From Mesorhizobium norvegicum (GTDB lineage Bacteria > Pseudomonadota > Alphaproteobacteria > Rhizobiales > Rhizobiaceae): a DNA stretch of 64,000 nucleotides. Positions within the stretch are counted from its first letter, which is position 1. The number at the start of each line of letters is the position of its first letter. Position numbers and translations under genes: made by a program. Of this stretch, positions 35,726-42,748 are shown one piece after another. Where the stretch lies: positions 1 through 64,000 of the forward strand of contig NZ_SMYZ01000064.1 in the NCBI RefSeq assembly GCF_004919685.1, read 5' to 3'. The notes beneath the pieces are model-generated. The model had not been told where the DNA came from. It made no database searches and saw nothing but the letters and a program-made list of their open reading frames with translations.

Positions 35726-36734
35726 TCCGCTTCTCCTCCAGCCCTAGGCTGCGCATCAGATGAAAACTGTCCGCCCAGCCGGCATGGCCGGTCCATGCCG
35801 CAAGGAACTTTTGCAGCCGGTGATGATCGCCGGCGGCGCGGTAGGCCCTGATCTTGCGGCGGGCGCGGGTGACGCTGTCGCGGCGCAGCAGCTTGTGCGT
35901 GGCCCAGATGCGGTAGCCGACGAAGTTGACGCCGCGGGCTACCGGCTGGATCGACCATTTGGAGAAGCGCAGCCCGAGCTGCCCACGCGACAGCGCCTCG
36001 ATCGACAGGCGGACGCGCTTCAGGTGTTCCGACGAACGGCCAAGAATGACGATGTCGTCCATGTAACGATACCAGTGGCGCTCGCCGAGATCCTGCTGCA
36101 AATGCCGGTCGACGATGCCGCCATAGACGTTGGCGAATATCTGCGACACCAGGCTGCCGATCGGCAGGCCGATGCCATGGCGCGGCAGCATCGCCTCGAT
36201 CAGGCGTAGCGTGGCCCGGCACGAAATCTTGGCTTCGATCAGCCGCCACAGCACAGCACGGTCGATCGATGCGAAGTATTTGGAGAAGTCGGTTTTCAGG
36301 ACGAACAGCGGCTCCGCCTGGCCGGAAGGATTGGGTCGCGTCAGCCGCCTGATGTCGCCCTGCAGCATGCTCGCCGCGACATGGGTGCCTTTGCCCGGCC
36401 GGCAGGCGAAAGTGCGTGGAAGCAGGGTTGCGTCAAAAATTGGCGCGATGACCTGGAATAGCGCGTGCTGAGCGATACGATCGCGGAAGGGCAGCGCCGA
36501 GATGGTGCGCAGCTTGGGATCGAAGATGTTGAACTCATGTGGCTCGCCCTGGACATAAGTGCCGTCAGCCATTTCGAGGGCGAGCGATTCGAGATTGAGC
36601 GCGGCGAACTCCTTGAACTCCAGCCTGGCCGGGGTCAGCCGCTTGCCACGCGACGTCAGCCGCAGCGCCTCGAGCATGGTTGCATCGGCGGTGATCGCGC
36701 CGATCAGGTTGCGATGCTTCTTGCCCATCATCAT
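35718..36734 (-). CDS. DGR reverse transcriptase (internal start)
   Basis: Within the 705-codon frame, GCGGAGTT precedes three consecutive ATGs (36734, 36731, 36728), so the reverse transcriptase could also be made alone (about 338 aa). Motifs: FVLKTDFSKYFASIDRAVLW (catalytic Asp), LPIGSLVSQIFANVYGGIVD (the IGSxxSQ box typical of DGR reverse transcriptases) and YRYMDDIVILG (YxDD active site). It would copy TR RNA with adenine mutagenesis. No thumb-associated endonuclease or maturase domain is present, which argues against a group II intron. Confidence 0.85.
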   Translation of the reverse strand: MMMGKKHRNLIGAITADATMLEALRLTSRGKRLTPARLEFKEFAALNLESLALEMADGTYVQGEPHEFNIFDPKLRTISALPFRDRIAQHALFQVIAPIFDATLLPRTFACRPGKGTHVAASMLQGDIRRLTRPNPSGQAEPLFVLKTDFSKYFASIDRAVLWRLIEAKISCRATLRLIEAMLPRHGIGLPIGSLVSQIFANVYGGIVDRHLQQDLGERHWYRYMDDIVILGRSSEHLKRVRLSIEALSRGQLGLRFSKWSIQPVARGVNFVGYRIWATHKLLRRDSVTRARRKIRAYRAAGDHHRLQKFLAAWTGHAGWADSFHLMRSLGLEEKRNG

Positions 36735-37835
36735 AACTCCGCTTGCCGGTCGCGGGTTTCGACGGGCGTTGCCCGCTACTCCCCGCTGTACCGGACCCAG
36801 AAGTGTGTTCGCCGAAGCCGGATGACCGGGCTGACCACCCCAGCGCATCCGCCGAGAGGCGGATGTCGCTTGGTGAAAGGGCCGGCGGGGCCATGACCCA
36901 GAAGAACGCCGAGCCGGGAAAGGGTCGTCACTGCGGCCGCGCGCCGAGATGTTCTCGTTCGAGTTCTCGGGCCAGTAGTCCAAGTTCGCGTACCGGGAGC
37001 CGGCGTTGTCGCCGACCCACGAGCCGCCGAAGATGGAAGCGCGGGGCGTTTCCGGGTCGCCATCGTGGCCCCAGTCCCAGAGGTTTCCTGATGCCTGCAT
37101 GATGCCGCGCTGCGAGGTGCGGGCGGCGTCGAGCCCGTTCACCTTCGGGTCGCGATCGGCAGCAGTCTTTTCGGTGACCCCAAGGGCAGCAACGCGGAAC
37201 TCGTCATAGGACAACAGTTGCTTGCCGTGATGCGCCATGATCGCCGCGGCCGTGGCGTAGTCGAGCGCCTTGGCGAGGCCGGTTCCGCCGACCGCTTGCG
37301 GCAGGTCATAGCCGTCGGCGATCGTCTCGCCGTACCGGCTGGTGCCCTTGTCGCGATGATTGACGCCGAGCTTGTAGATGTCGACCCAGACCTTGGCGCC
37401 ACCGGGCAGATCGACCAGAGCCATGCCGCGCGGATCTGGGCAGGCCGGGCGAAAGCTCAAATCCCAGCAGGAGAACGGGTTGATCGCCGGCTCGCTGTCG
37501 CCGCCGGTGCGGCCGGTGGCATTGCCGCCCGGTGCGTAATGAAAACCGCCGAACTGGAGCAGGCCCTCAGTAACGCGCTCGCCATCCGGAACCGCCGTCA
37601 CCGCGCCGTCCTCGTCGGCGTAGATGGCGAGGTCGCGGCCGGCAACCAGGCCGGCTGCTAGCAGCGTGATTTCATGGTCGCTGACGTTCTCGACGCCGCC
37701 GGCGCCGACGTTGATGATCGTGCCGCCTTTCAGGAAAATGCGGGTGCGTCCTTCGACGCGGAAGGCCGGACTGTTCGGATCGGCCTTGGTCAGGATGGTT
37801 GGCAAGGTGCTGGGTTTCAGCGCTGCGGCAGTCAT
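35718..37835 (-). CDS. DGR target protein fused in frame to reverse transcriptase
   Basis: One open frame of 705 codons. Residues 1-305 are a DGR-type target protein with a C-type-lectin/FGE-like C-terminus: LLSYDEFRVAALGVTEKTAA, GLDAARTSQRGIMQASGNLW, DWGHDGDPETPRASIFGGSW, then an Asn/Tyr-rich variable region ending NENISARGRSDD. Residues about 306-367 are an Arg/Pro-rich linker that looks like translated non-coding DNA. Residues 370-705 are a reverse transcriptase. A GGAGAG site precedes the ATG at 37835. Target proteins normally stop soon after the variable repeat, so the missing stop is unusual; collapse of VR onto TR would explain it. Confidence 0.75.
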   Translation of the reverse strand: MTAAALKPSTLPTILTKADPNSPAFRVEGRTRIFLKGGTIINVGAGGVENVSDHEITLLAAGLVAGRDLAIYADEDGAVTAVPDGERVTEGLLQFGGFHYAPGGNATGRTGGDSEPAINPFSCWDLSFRPACPDPRGMALVDLPGGAKVWVDIYKLGVNHRDKGTSRYGETIADGYDLPQAVGGTGLAKALDYATAAAIMAHHGKQLLSYDEFRVAALGVTEKTAADRDPKVNGLDAARTSQRGIMQASGNLWDWGHDGDPETPRASIFGGSWVGDNAGSRYANLDYWPENSNENISARGRSDDPFPARRSSGSWPRRPFHQATSASRRMRWGGQPGHPASANTLLGPVQRGVAGNARRNPRPASGVMMMGKKHRNLIGAITADATMLEALRLTSRGKRLTPARLEFKEFAALNLESLALEMADGTYVQGEPHEFNIFDPKLRTISALPFRDRIAQHALFQVIAPIFDATLLPRTFACRPGKGTHVAASMLQGDIRRLTRPNPSGQAEPLFVLKTDFSKYFASIDRAVLWRLIEAKISCRATLRLIEAMLPRHGIGLPIGSLVSQIFANVYGGIVDRHLQQDLGERHWYRYMDDIVILGRSSEHLKRVRLSIEALSRGQLGLRFSKWSIQPVARGVNFVGYRIWATHKLLRRDSVTRARRKIRAYRAAGDHHRLQKFLAAWTGHAGWADSFHLMRSLGLEEKRNG
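36846..36865. promoter_or_regulatory. DGR-type hairpin with GAGA tetraloop
   Basis: CATCCGCC-GAGA-GGCGGATG is a perfect 8-bp stem with a four-base loop, about 60 bases downstream of the VR-like segment. DGR targets in Bordetella phage and others carry hairpins with GRNA tetraloops downstream of VR that aid retrohoming. Here GAGA is on the plus strand and TCTC on the coding strand. Confidence 0.5.
36925..37040 (-). repeat. DGR variable/template repeat-like segment
   Basis: The segment encodes ASIFGGSW, then GDNAGSRYANLDYWPENS and NENISARGRSDD. It has many AAC codons plus GAC and TAC codons that look like single-base variants of AAC, as expected for adenine mutagenesis. By position it is the VR of the target gene, yet it also lies where TR usually lies, about 190 bases before the reverse transcriptase. 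I found no second copy in the window by eye. Confidence 0.6.
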
Positions 37836-37881
37836 CGTTTTCTCTCCTTTTTCAAAACAGTTGGATGGCGGGGCTGGCTCG

Positions 37882-38100
37882 CTACGAGCGCATTCCCCAG
37901 ATGAAAAGCCCGCCGGCGATGGCCAGCACGGCGGCGATGAAGCCGACCAGGATGCGGCGCATCATGCGCGTGTCGTGCTGGTCGTCGCAGTTTTCGCCGC
38001 ACTGGCATTCGGGCCAGAACCGGCAGACGATGTGCGGCTTGCCGCTGGCATCGCAGACGCGGTCATAGCCGCGGGCGACATGGTCGAGCGGCGCACTCAT
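37882..38100 (-). CDS. Small membrane protein with Cys cluster
   Basis: A 72-aa protein MSAPLDHVARGYDRVCDASG with VCRFWPECQCGENCDDQ (four closely spaced cysteines) and one C-terminal membrane helix (ILVGFIAAVLAIAGGLFIWG). It lies directly upstream of the DGR target gene and overlaps the 52-codon gene before it. Possibly a phage membrane protein; it has no resemblance to Avd. Confidence 0.65.
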   Translation of the reverse strand: MSAPLDHVARGYDRVCDASGKPHIVCRFWPECQCGENCDDQHDTRMMRRILVGFIAAVLAIAGGLFIWGMRS

Positions 38101-38255
38101 GCTGGTTCCTCGGTCAGTTCGCGGCGGATGTCCTCGGCCAGGTCAGGCCGCCGCGTCGCCTCGATCAGGATCAGCGGCCAGCGGCAGGCCAGCGCCTCGC
38201 GCTGCGTTTGGCTCAGCTCCAGCAAGGCCTGCTCTTCGATCATGTCGCGGCCCAT
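38097..38255 (-). CDS. Small phage protein (52 aa)
   Basis: A short frame fills the gap between the PAPS-reductase-like gene and the small membrane protein. Its ATG (38255) overlaps the upstream stop (TGATG) and its TGA overlaps the next ATG. The product MGRDMIEEQALLELSQTQRE, then WPLILIEATRRPDLAEDIRR, is a charged helical protein. The double overlap is the main evidence. Function unknown. Confidence 0.65.
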   Translation of the reverse strand: MGRDMIEEQALLELSQTQREALACRWPLILIEATRRPDLAEDIRRELTEEPA

Positions 38256-39316
38256 CAGCATTGCCCCTGTGGCTTGGCAGCCATCAATTCGGCGTAGCGG
38301 GCATGAATGCTGGAGCGGTCGAGAATTTCAGATCGTAAGCCCAGCAGATCGGAGACTTCACGGCGGACGCCGCCCAAAGTGTCGGCTTCGTCGTCGGACA
38401 GCATGCGCGTCGGCCAGCCCTTTACGTAGAGCATCGGCTTGGTGATGCGCTTCTCGGCGGTCGTCCTGGCGGCGGCCACGCGCTTGGCGTCGGCAAGCGC
38501 CGCGCGGCCTTCGGCGGCCAGTAGATGCGGCGCCACGTCGCCCAGCCATCGCGCGCCCTGGAAGGCGAAGCTGCTGGTCGATTCCAGCGCCACCATGCGG
38601 CGGTACAGGTCATGTGCCTCCGGCTGCGCTGCTGCTGCGGTCAAGTCGGCAAGGTTGGACATGATGCAGAACCGGCAGGAAACTCGGCTCATGCCGAAAT
38701 CCCGATAGGCGGGGTGAGGTGGCAGCCCGCTGTGATCGATGAGGGAAAACACATCCTGCTCGGACCAGTCGGCGATCGGCCGCCAGCTCCAGATGCGCCC
38801 CTCGGCATCCGGGCTGGCGATGGTCGCCTTGGCGCGCTGGGCGCTCTCGGCGCGGCGAACGCCGGTCACGTTGATGATGGTCTGGCCAGGGAACCGGCGC
38901 TTCAGTTCAGCCGATATGATGTGGGTCTTGAGTTCGGATGTGCAGAACCGCATCGCCGGCGTCGACCAGCAAGGCACCAGTGTCACGGTCGACAGCGCCT
39001 CGTAGCGCATCTTGCTGCTGTCCCAGCGCGCTTCCCAGCGCTCCATCAGACCGCCCGCCTTGCGGCGAACAATGGCAAGTTCAATGCCGACATGGGCAGC
39101 GAGCTTGCGGCACATGGGCAGCGAGTCATTCCATTCGACCGAGCCGAGATCACTGTGGATCAGCAATTGTAGGCCGCGATGGCCGATGCCGCGCAGATAG
39201 CCGATGGTCGCCACCGCAGCCGCCTGGCTATCCTTGCCGCCGGAAACGCCGATCGCGACCGGTGCGTTGGCAGCCAGAAGGGCGGCGATCTCCGGTGTGG
39301 TTGCGATGCTGACCAT
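38255..39316 (-). CDS. PAPS reductase-like PP-loop protein
   Basis: A 353-aa protein with the PP-loop ATP-pyrophosphatase motif GVSGGKDSQAA (SGGKDS at residues 25-30), LLIHSDLGSVEWNDSLPMC, RFCTSELKTHII, INVTGVRRAESAQRAK, WRPIADWSEQDVFSLID and VSCRFCIMSNL. This matches phage-type phosphoadenosine-phosphosulfate reductase/DndC-like proteins, which activate sulfur or nucleotide substrates. In a phage it may take part in nucleic-acid modification, but the substrate cannot be read from sequence. It follows a 43-codon gene directly. Confidence 0.85.
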   Translation of the reverse strand: MVSIATTPEIAALLAANAPVAIGVSGGKDSQAAAVATIGYLRGIGHRGLQLLIHSDLGSVEWNDSLPMCRKLAAHVGIELAIVRRKAGGLMERWEARWDSSKMRYEALSTVTLVPCWSTPAMRFCTSELKTHIISAELKRRFPGQTIINVTGVRRAESAQRAKATIASPDAEGRIWSWRPIADWSEQDVFSLIDHSGLPPHPAYRDFGMSRVSCRFCIMSNLADLTAAAAQPEAHDLYRRMVALESTSSFAFQGARWLGDVAPHLLAAEGRAALADAKRVAAARTTAEKRITKPMLYVKGWPTRMLSDDEADTLGGVRREVSDLLGLRSEILDRSSIHARYAELMAAKPQGQC

Positions 39317-39448
39317 CTAAGGGCGCGCCTCCAGTTCGGCGAGCACCTCGGAAAACGGCTTGCGCCCAGCGAGCAGCTGGCGGGTGATCCATGCTGCGAC
39401 ATCCGGCGAGGCGTCGGCGAGGGCGCTGAGGCGCTGGGCGGGGGTCAT
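39317..39448 (-). CDS. Small phage protein (43 aa)
   Basis: A 43-codon frame MTPAQRLSALADASPDVAAW then ITRQLLAGRKPFSEVLAELE ends exactly at the ATG of the PAPS-reductase-like gene (TAG-ATG). Helical and soluble. It is the first gene of the minus-strand operon after the operator-like repeat at 39494. No strong ribosome-binding site is seen, so the call is moderate. Confidence 0.55.
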   Translation of the reverse strand: MTPAQRLSALADASPDVAAWITRQLLAGRKPFSEVLAELEARP

Positions 39449-39493
39449 AGCGGAATGATCCGATTGCGGTTCGGACCAATGGGGTATTATATG

Positions 39494-39521
39494 TACCCGT
39501 GCATGTCAAGCGATACGGGTA
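39494..39521. promoter_or_regulatory. Inverted repeat, candidate phage operator
   Basis: TACCCGT (39494-39500) and ACGGGTA (39515-39521) form an inverted repeat just upstream of the minus-strand early operon. A related palindrome occurs at 40658-40675 beside the repressor gene. Binding by the XRE repressor at 40272 is inferred. Confidence 0.45.
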
Positions 39522-39600
39522 TCTTTTATACCTTCAAAATCGCAGGTACATGAATCATGCAGTTTGTTGGCATGGGATTTCACTGCGATCTGCGTTTGTT

Positions 39601-39879
39601 TTATTTCTTGTCGGTTGCCGTGGTTAGGGCGGCAGCCATGATTATGCCAGCGGCGGTCAACAGTTCGGCCACCTTGTGGCGCTGGGCATCGTTCAGGCCG
39701 GCCAGCGGCCGAAGAACCTCGGCGATCTGGGCTGCCGGATCGGGGGCAAAGGAATGCTCGAGCCTGGCCAGGATCTCGGCGTTCATCGAGCGCCCGGAAT
39801 CGATTGCCGCATGCGCCAGACGGGTTTTCAGCGCTGGCGTCAGTCTGAGATTGTGGCGTGGGTCGTCACCTTGAGGCAT
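39601..39879 (-). CDS. Arc-like ribbon-helix-helix DNA-binding protein
   Basis: A 92-aa protein starting MPQGDDPRHNLRLTPALKTR with LAHAAIDSGRSMNAEILARL, the Arc/MetJ-type ribbon-helix-helix seen in phage regulators, followed by a helical C-terminus (LAGLNDAQRHKVAELLTAAG). Arc-type proteins bind operators as dimers of dimers. The start is chosen where the domain begins. It lies in the immunity region between the two divergent operons. Confidence 0.7.
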   Translation of the reverse strand: MPQGDDPRHNLRLTPALKTRLAHAAIDSGRSMNAEILARLEHSFAPDPAAQIAEVLRPLAGLNDAQRHKVAELLTAAGIIMAAALTTATDKK

Positions 39880-40068
39880 GCGCCGTTTATGGCCGAAACC
39901 AAACAGCTTCGAAATGGTGCCAGATTGGTAGCGATGTGCCAAAAATGTGTCATCCCGCCATGAGTGTACGGAAAGGCTTTGTTGTGAATTGACAGACGGC
40001 TAATGAGAGCGTGTATTTGCTCGTTCAGGCATAAGAGTAAGAACAAATGGGCCAGGGGAAATCCAGAC

Positions 40069-40317
40069 ATGGAAGGGCATGCACTTTTACCAAGTGTTAT
40101 GGTTAATCGCCGCGCACTTGTTTCGGCTATGATATTCGCGACAACGGCGGCCAAGGCTGGAAACCGGGCAATCACCTCGACCGAATATGTTGACGGCGCG
40201 GCACTTGCGCTTGCCGACGCGCTGCAGAAGATGCACGGCGGCGCGTGGGATGTGCACGTCGACCACAAGCATCACCTTGTGGCGGTGTCGATGCGGGTGA
40301 GTTCGAATTCGGCATAG
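40069..40317 (+). CDS. Small hypothetical protein in immunity region
   Basis: An 82-aa frame MEGHALLPSVMVNRRALVSA then AALALADALQKMHGGAWDVH and HLVAVSM. Its composition looks coding, but the ribosome-binding site is weak. The last 46 bases overlap the end of the convergent XRE repressor gene. Function unknown. Confidence 0.45.
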   Translation: MEGHALLPSVMVNRRALVSAMIFATTAAKAGNRAITSTEYVDGAALALADALQKMHGGAWDVHVDHKHHLVAVSMRVSSNSA

Positions 40318-40646
40318 GCCACGATCCGCTCGCGAACGACGTCGGCCGCATTGGCAATTCGCTGCATGAGAGCGCGCAACGAACGGGCAGCCTCGCCGTC
40401 ATACGGTTCCTGGCGGGCGCCGATCTCCATATAGAGCCACACGGCAGACACGCCGAATAGGTCGGCATAGGCATTGCCGGCGGCGACACTGAAGCCGTTT
40501 CGCCCAGCTTCGTGGGCCTTGTAGGTGTTGACGTTGATGTTGAGGGCGTCGGCAACCGCCTTTGGCCCGGCGAAGCCGGCATCGGCCCTGACCTTTCGCA
40601 GGCGTGCGGCGCGCTGTTCGCGTTCAAGGCGTTCTTCATCGGTCAT
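40272..40646 (-). CDS. XRE-family phage repressor (CI-like, no S24 domain)
   Basis: A 124-aa protein: MTDEERLEREQRAARLRKVR, then a helix-turn-helix FAGPKAVADALNINVNTYKA with HEAGRNGFSVAAGNAYADLF (about residues 25-70), and a helical C-terminus. It lacks the S24/LexA-like autocleavage domain, so induction would not follow the lambda mechanism. It is divergent from the plus-strand operon starting at 40731 with a palindrome between, the layout of a repressor/Cro switch. Confidence 0.8.
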   Translation of the reverse strand: MTDEERLEREQRAARLRKVRADAGFAGPKAVADALNINVNTYKAHEAGRNGFSVAAGNAYADLFGVSAVWLYMEIGARQEPYDGEAARSLRALMQRIANAADVVRERIVAYAEFELTRIDTATR

Positions 40647-40657
40647 GGTGCAAAAAA

Positions 40658-40675
40658 TACCCTAACAACAGGGTA
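40658..40675. promoter_or_regulatory. Palindromic operator candidate
   Basis: TACCCT-AACAAC-AGGGTA is a 6-bp inverted repeat with a six-base spacer, twelve bases upstream of the repressor start. GGTATGATGTGTACC (about 40707-40721) may be a second, weaker site next to the plus-strand start. Confidence 0.55.
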
Positions 40676-40730
40676 CAAGTAATGCCCTGCCGCTTGACAG
40701 GATGGGGGTATGATGTGTACCTCCTTACTC

Positions 40731-40964
40731 ATGACGCACGCCGACGTTATCAACCTTTGGCCCAGCCTGACCGAATTCGCGGCCGATATCGCCGTTGAGT
40801 ACGGCACCGCCAAGGCGATGCGCAGGCGCGAATCAATCCCGGTGGAATACTGGCCTGCCCTGATCCGCAAGGCCGAGGAGCGCCAGATCGCAGGGATAAA
40901 CCCGGCCTCCTTGCTGGACGCTGCCGTGCCGCTTGCTGTCGAAGACCGCGAGAGCGCCGCATGA
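40731..40964 (+). CDS. Cro-like/carph-isopro domain regulator
   Basis: A 77-aa protein MTHADVINLWPSLTEFAADI then GTAKAMRRRESIPVEYWPAL and INPASLLDAA. The pattern is that of small Cro-like proteins (a helix-turn-helix with a W-P-x-L box) facing phage repressors. An upstream ATG at 40710 is possible but would extend into operator-like sequence. First gene of the long plus-strand operon. Confidence 0.65.
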   Translation: MTHADVINLWPSLTEFAADIAVEYGTAKAMRRRESIPVEYWPALIRKAEERQIAGINPASLLDAAVPLAVEDRESAA

Positions 40965-41458
40965 AAGACCTCGCCAGCCCATGCGCCAGCGCGCCGCGCG
41001 AATTTACGAAACGCCTGGTTCCACGTTACCCCACTGCGCAGGCCTCCCAAGCTTTCAACCCATGCGCAGAGCCTGCCGCGCCGGTCCGTGACACCTCCCG
41101 GGCCGGCGCGGCCTTTCACCATTTCACGGAAAGCTGTCCGCTCGCCGCCGCAGACGACCAGGCTGCGACCGCGCCGGAGCCTTCCGGCGTGGTCACTCTC
41201 TCGATCACCATCGCGCCCGCAGTCGCCTTGATCCTCAAGCTGGCGGGTGATGCTACCGGCCTTGCCGCCGACGAGATCATCGCGCGCGGCATCTGCACCT
41301 ATGCCGACCGGATCGGCATCCCGTCGCTGGCCCGGCCGGCGGCCGATGATGTCGGCGACGATATCGGCGATGTGCCTCACTTCGTCCGGCGTGACCAGGG
41401 GCGCTTCAGCAGCGCGCGGGAAGCGCTGGGGAACAGAACTCAGGGGGTGCGGAAATGA
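40961..41458 (+). CDS. Phage hypothetical protein (165 aa)
   Basis: The start overlaps the Cro-like stop (ATGA). The N-terminal 75 residues are low-complexity (Ala/Pro/Ser-rich); the rest, VVTLSITIAPAVALILKLAG with ATGLAADEIIARGICTYADR, is helical and may be a small DNA-binding fold. No family recognised. Confidence 0.5.
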   Translation: MKDLASPCASAPREFTKRLVPRYPTAQASQAFNPCAEPAAPVRDTSRAGAAFHHFTESCPLAAADDQAATAPEPSGVVTLSITIAPAVALILKLAGDATGLAADEIIARGICTYADRIGIPSLARPAADDVGDDIGDVPHFVRRDQGRFSSAREALGNRTQGVRK

Positions 41459-41584
41459 GCAAGGCATGGAGGCCTCCGTAGGGCGCGTTGAACTGCCCGC
41501 ACACTGAATCAACCACTTCCTGCCTGCACGGAATCATTTCTCCGGAAAAATTCCTTGACGGCTCTGCTTTGCCGGAAAGCTGCC

Positions 41585-42052
41585 ATGTCCAAGCTCGATC
41601 CAGCCCTCTTCCTGACGACGCCGGAAGACCGCATTCGCATCAAGGCGCGCACCGAGCAGCTGATCAAGCTCGCCGGTGGACCGGGCGTGTTCCAGCACGT
41701 TGCAGGCGTGCCGACCGACATGCTGTCGAAATACGGTTCGCGCTCGGAGCCGAACTTCATCAACGCCGCCGTCATCGTCGCTCTCGACCGCCAGTTGGGC
41801 GCGCCGATGATGATGGAGGAACTGGCGAATATGCTCGGCTACACGCTCGTGCCGCTCGAACCGGAAAAGCCGGAAGCTCTCAGTGTCGAGGATCTGGCCG
41901 ACCTCCACAAGGAAACCAGCGAGGCGGTCACCTCGCTCGCGGCCGTCGTCACCAGTCGCACCGACATCGCCGCGGCGAAGCGTACGGCGGTTCGCGAGAT
42001 CGACGAAGGAATCAGCTCGCTCTATCGCGCGCGCCGGAAGGTGGCGGCGTAG
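41585..42052 (+). CDS. Phage hypothetical protein (155 aa)
   Basis: Begins MSKLDPALFLTTPEDRIRIK and continues EQLIKLAGGPGVFQHVAGVP, MLSKYGSRSEPNFINAAVIV and LGAPMMMEELANMLGYTLVP. The middle looks like a degenerate helix-turn-helix; the C-terminal third is helical. Likely a phage regulator of the CII kind by position, but this is not established. It ends one base before the GcrA gene. Confidence 0.65.
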   Translation: MSKLDPALFLTTPEDRIRIKARTEQLIKLAGGPGVFQHVAGVPTDMLSKYGSRSEPNFINAAVIVALDRQLGAPMMMEELANMLGYTLVPLEPEKPEALSVEDLADLHKETSEAVTSLAAVVTSRTDIAAAKRTAVREIDEGISSLYRARRKVAA

Positions 42053-42748
42053 ATGACCGGGACCATGGCCTATACGCCGCATGAAATTGACGCCATCGCC
42101 GGGTGGCTGAAGGAAGACCTTTCGGCCTCGCAGGTCGCTGCGGAACTCTCCAGCCTTCGGCAATGCGCCGTAAGCCGCAATGCCATCATCGGCATCGTCC
42201 ACCGCAACGAGACGCTGGCCGCGATCGGCTTCAGCCGCGCCGGCCATGGCGGCGGCCCTAACAAGGCGCTGCCGCGCAGACCGGCACCGCCGGCAAGGCC
42301 GGAAAAGACGCAGCGTTTCGAGCCTGGCGCGCGGCGCTATCGCGATCTGTCGCATGCCGAGAAGACGCGGCTGCATCCGGAATATCTGCCGAACAGGGCC
42401 TTTCTCGACGCCACCCTCGACATGCCACCCATCGACAAGGATCTTCTCATGTTGCGTGCCCCGACGCCGCCGCCGCGCCCAAAGCCTGTCATCAAGCCCG
42501 CCGTCTACGATGCCGGCAGCCGGCGTCTGCCGATCACCGAGCTTGCCAAGGACCAGTGCCGCTTTCCGGTCAACGATGCGCCGCCGGGCGGACTGCATCT
42601 GTTCTGCGGCGAGATAGTCTCCGGCGAGACCTCCTATTGCGCCCACCACGCCGCCCGCTGCTTCGGCGGCTTCTCGGCGAGGGCCGCCAGTCGATCGAGC
42701 GCAAGCAGTTCGCCTTCGACGTGTCGCCCAAGGTGCACGAGGCAGTGA
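42053..42748 (+). CDS. GcrA family cell-cycle regulator
   Basis: A 231-aa protein with the GcrA N-terminal helix-turn-helix (YTPHEIDAIAGWLKEDLSAS, CAVSRNAIIGIVHRN) and the conserved C-terminal zinc-like region LAKDQCRFPVNDAP with LFCGEIVSGETSYCAHHAARCF. After residue 205 the tail becomes Arg/Ser-rich where it overlaps the next gene. In Caulobacter, GcrA works with sigma70 at promoters carrying methylated GANTC. A phage copy beside several methyltransferase genes could redirect this control (inferred). Confidence 0.88.
   Translation: MTGTMAYTPHEIDAIAGWLKEDLSASQVAAELSSLRQCAVSRNAIIGIVHRNETLAAIGFSRAGHGGGPNKALPRRPAPPARPEKTQRFEPGARRYRDLSHAEKTRLHPEYLPNRAFLDATLDMPPIDKDLLMLRAPTPPPRPKPVIKPAVYDAGSRRLPITELAKDQCRFPVNDAPPGGLHLFCGEIVSGETSYCAHHAARCFGGFSARAASRSSASSSPSTCRPRCTRQ

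Noticed and set aside
36470..36510. An 11-base match (GCGCCGAGATG) between the reverse transcriptase gene and the DGR repeat, as a possible TR.
   Set aside because: The similarity ends after 11 bases and the flanks do not differ at adenines only; it lies in conserved RT coding sequence. Chance match in GC-rich DNA.
35718..36734. Reverse transcriptase as a group II intron or retron protein.
   Set aside because: No maturase or endonuclease domain and no intron RNA ends; the IGSxxSQ box and the adjoining lectin-fold target protein point to a DGR.
39486..39509. TTGACA and TATAAT boxes on the minus strand upstream of the early operon.
   Set aside because: The two boxes are separated by only 12 bases instead of about 17, so they are not a normal sigma70 promoter; the inverted repeat is the better-supported signal.
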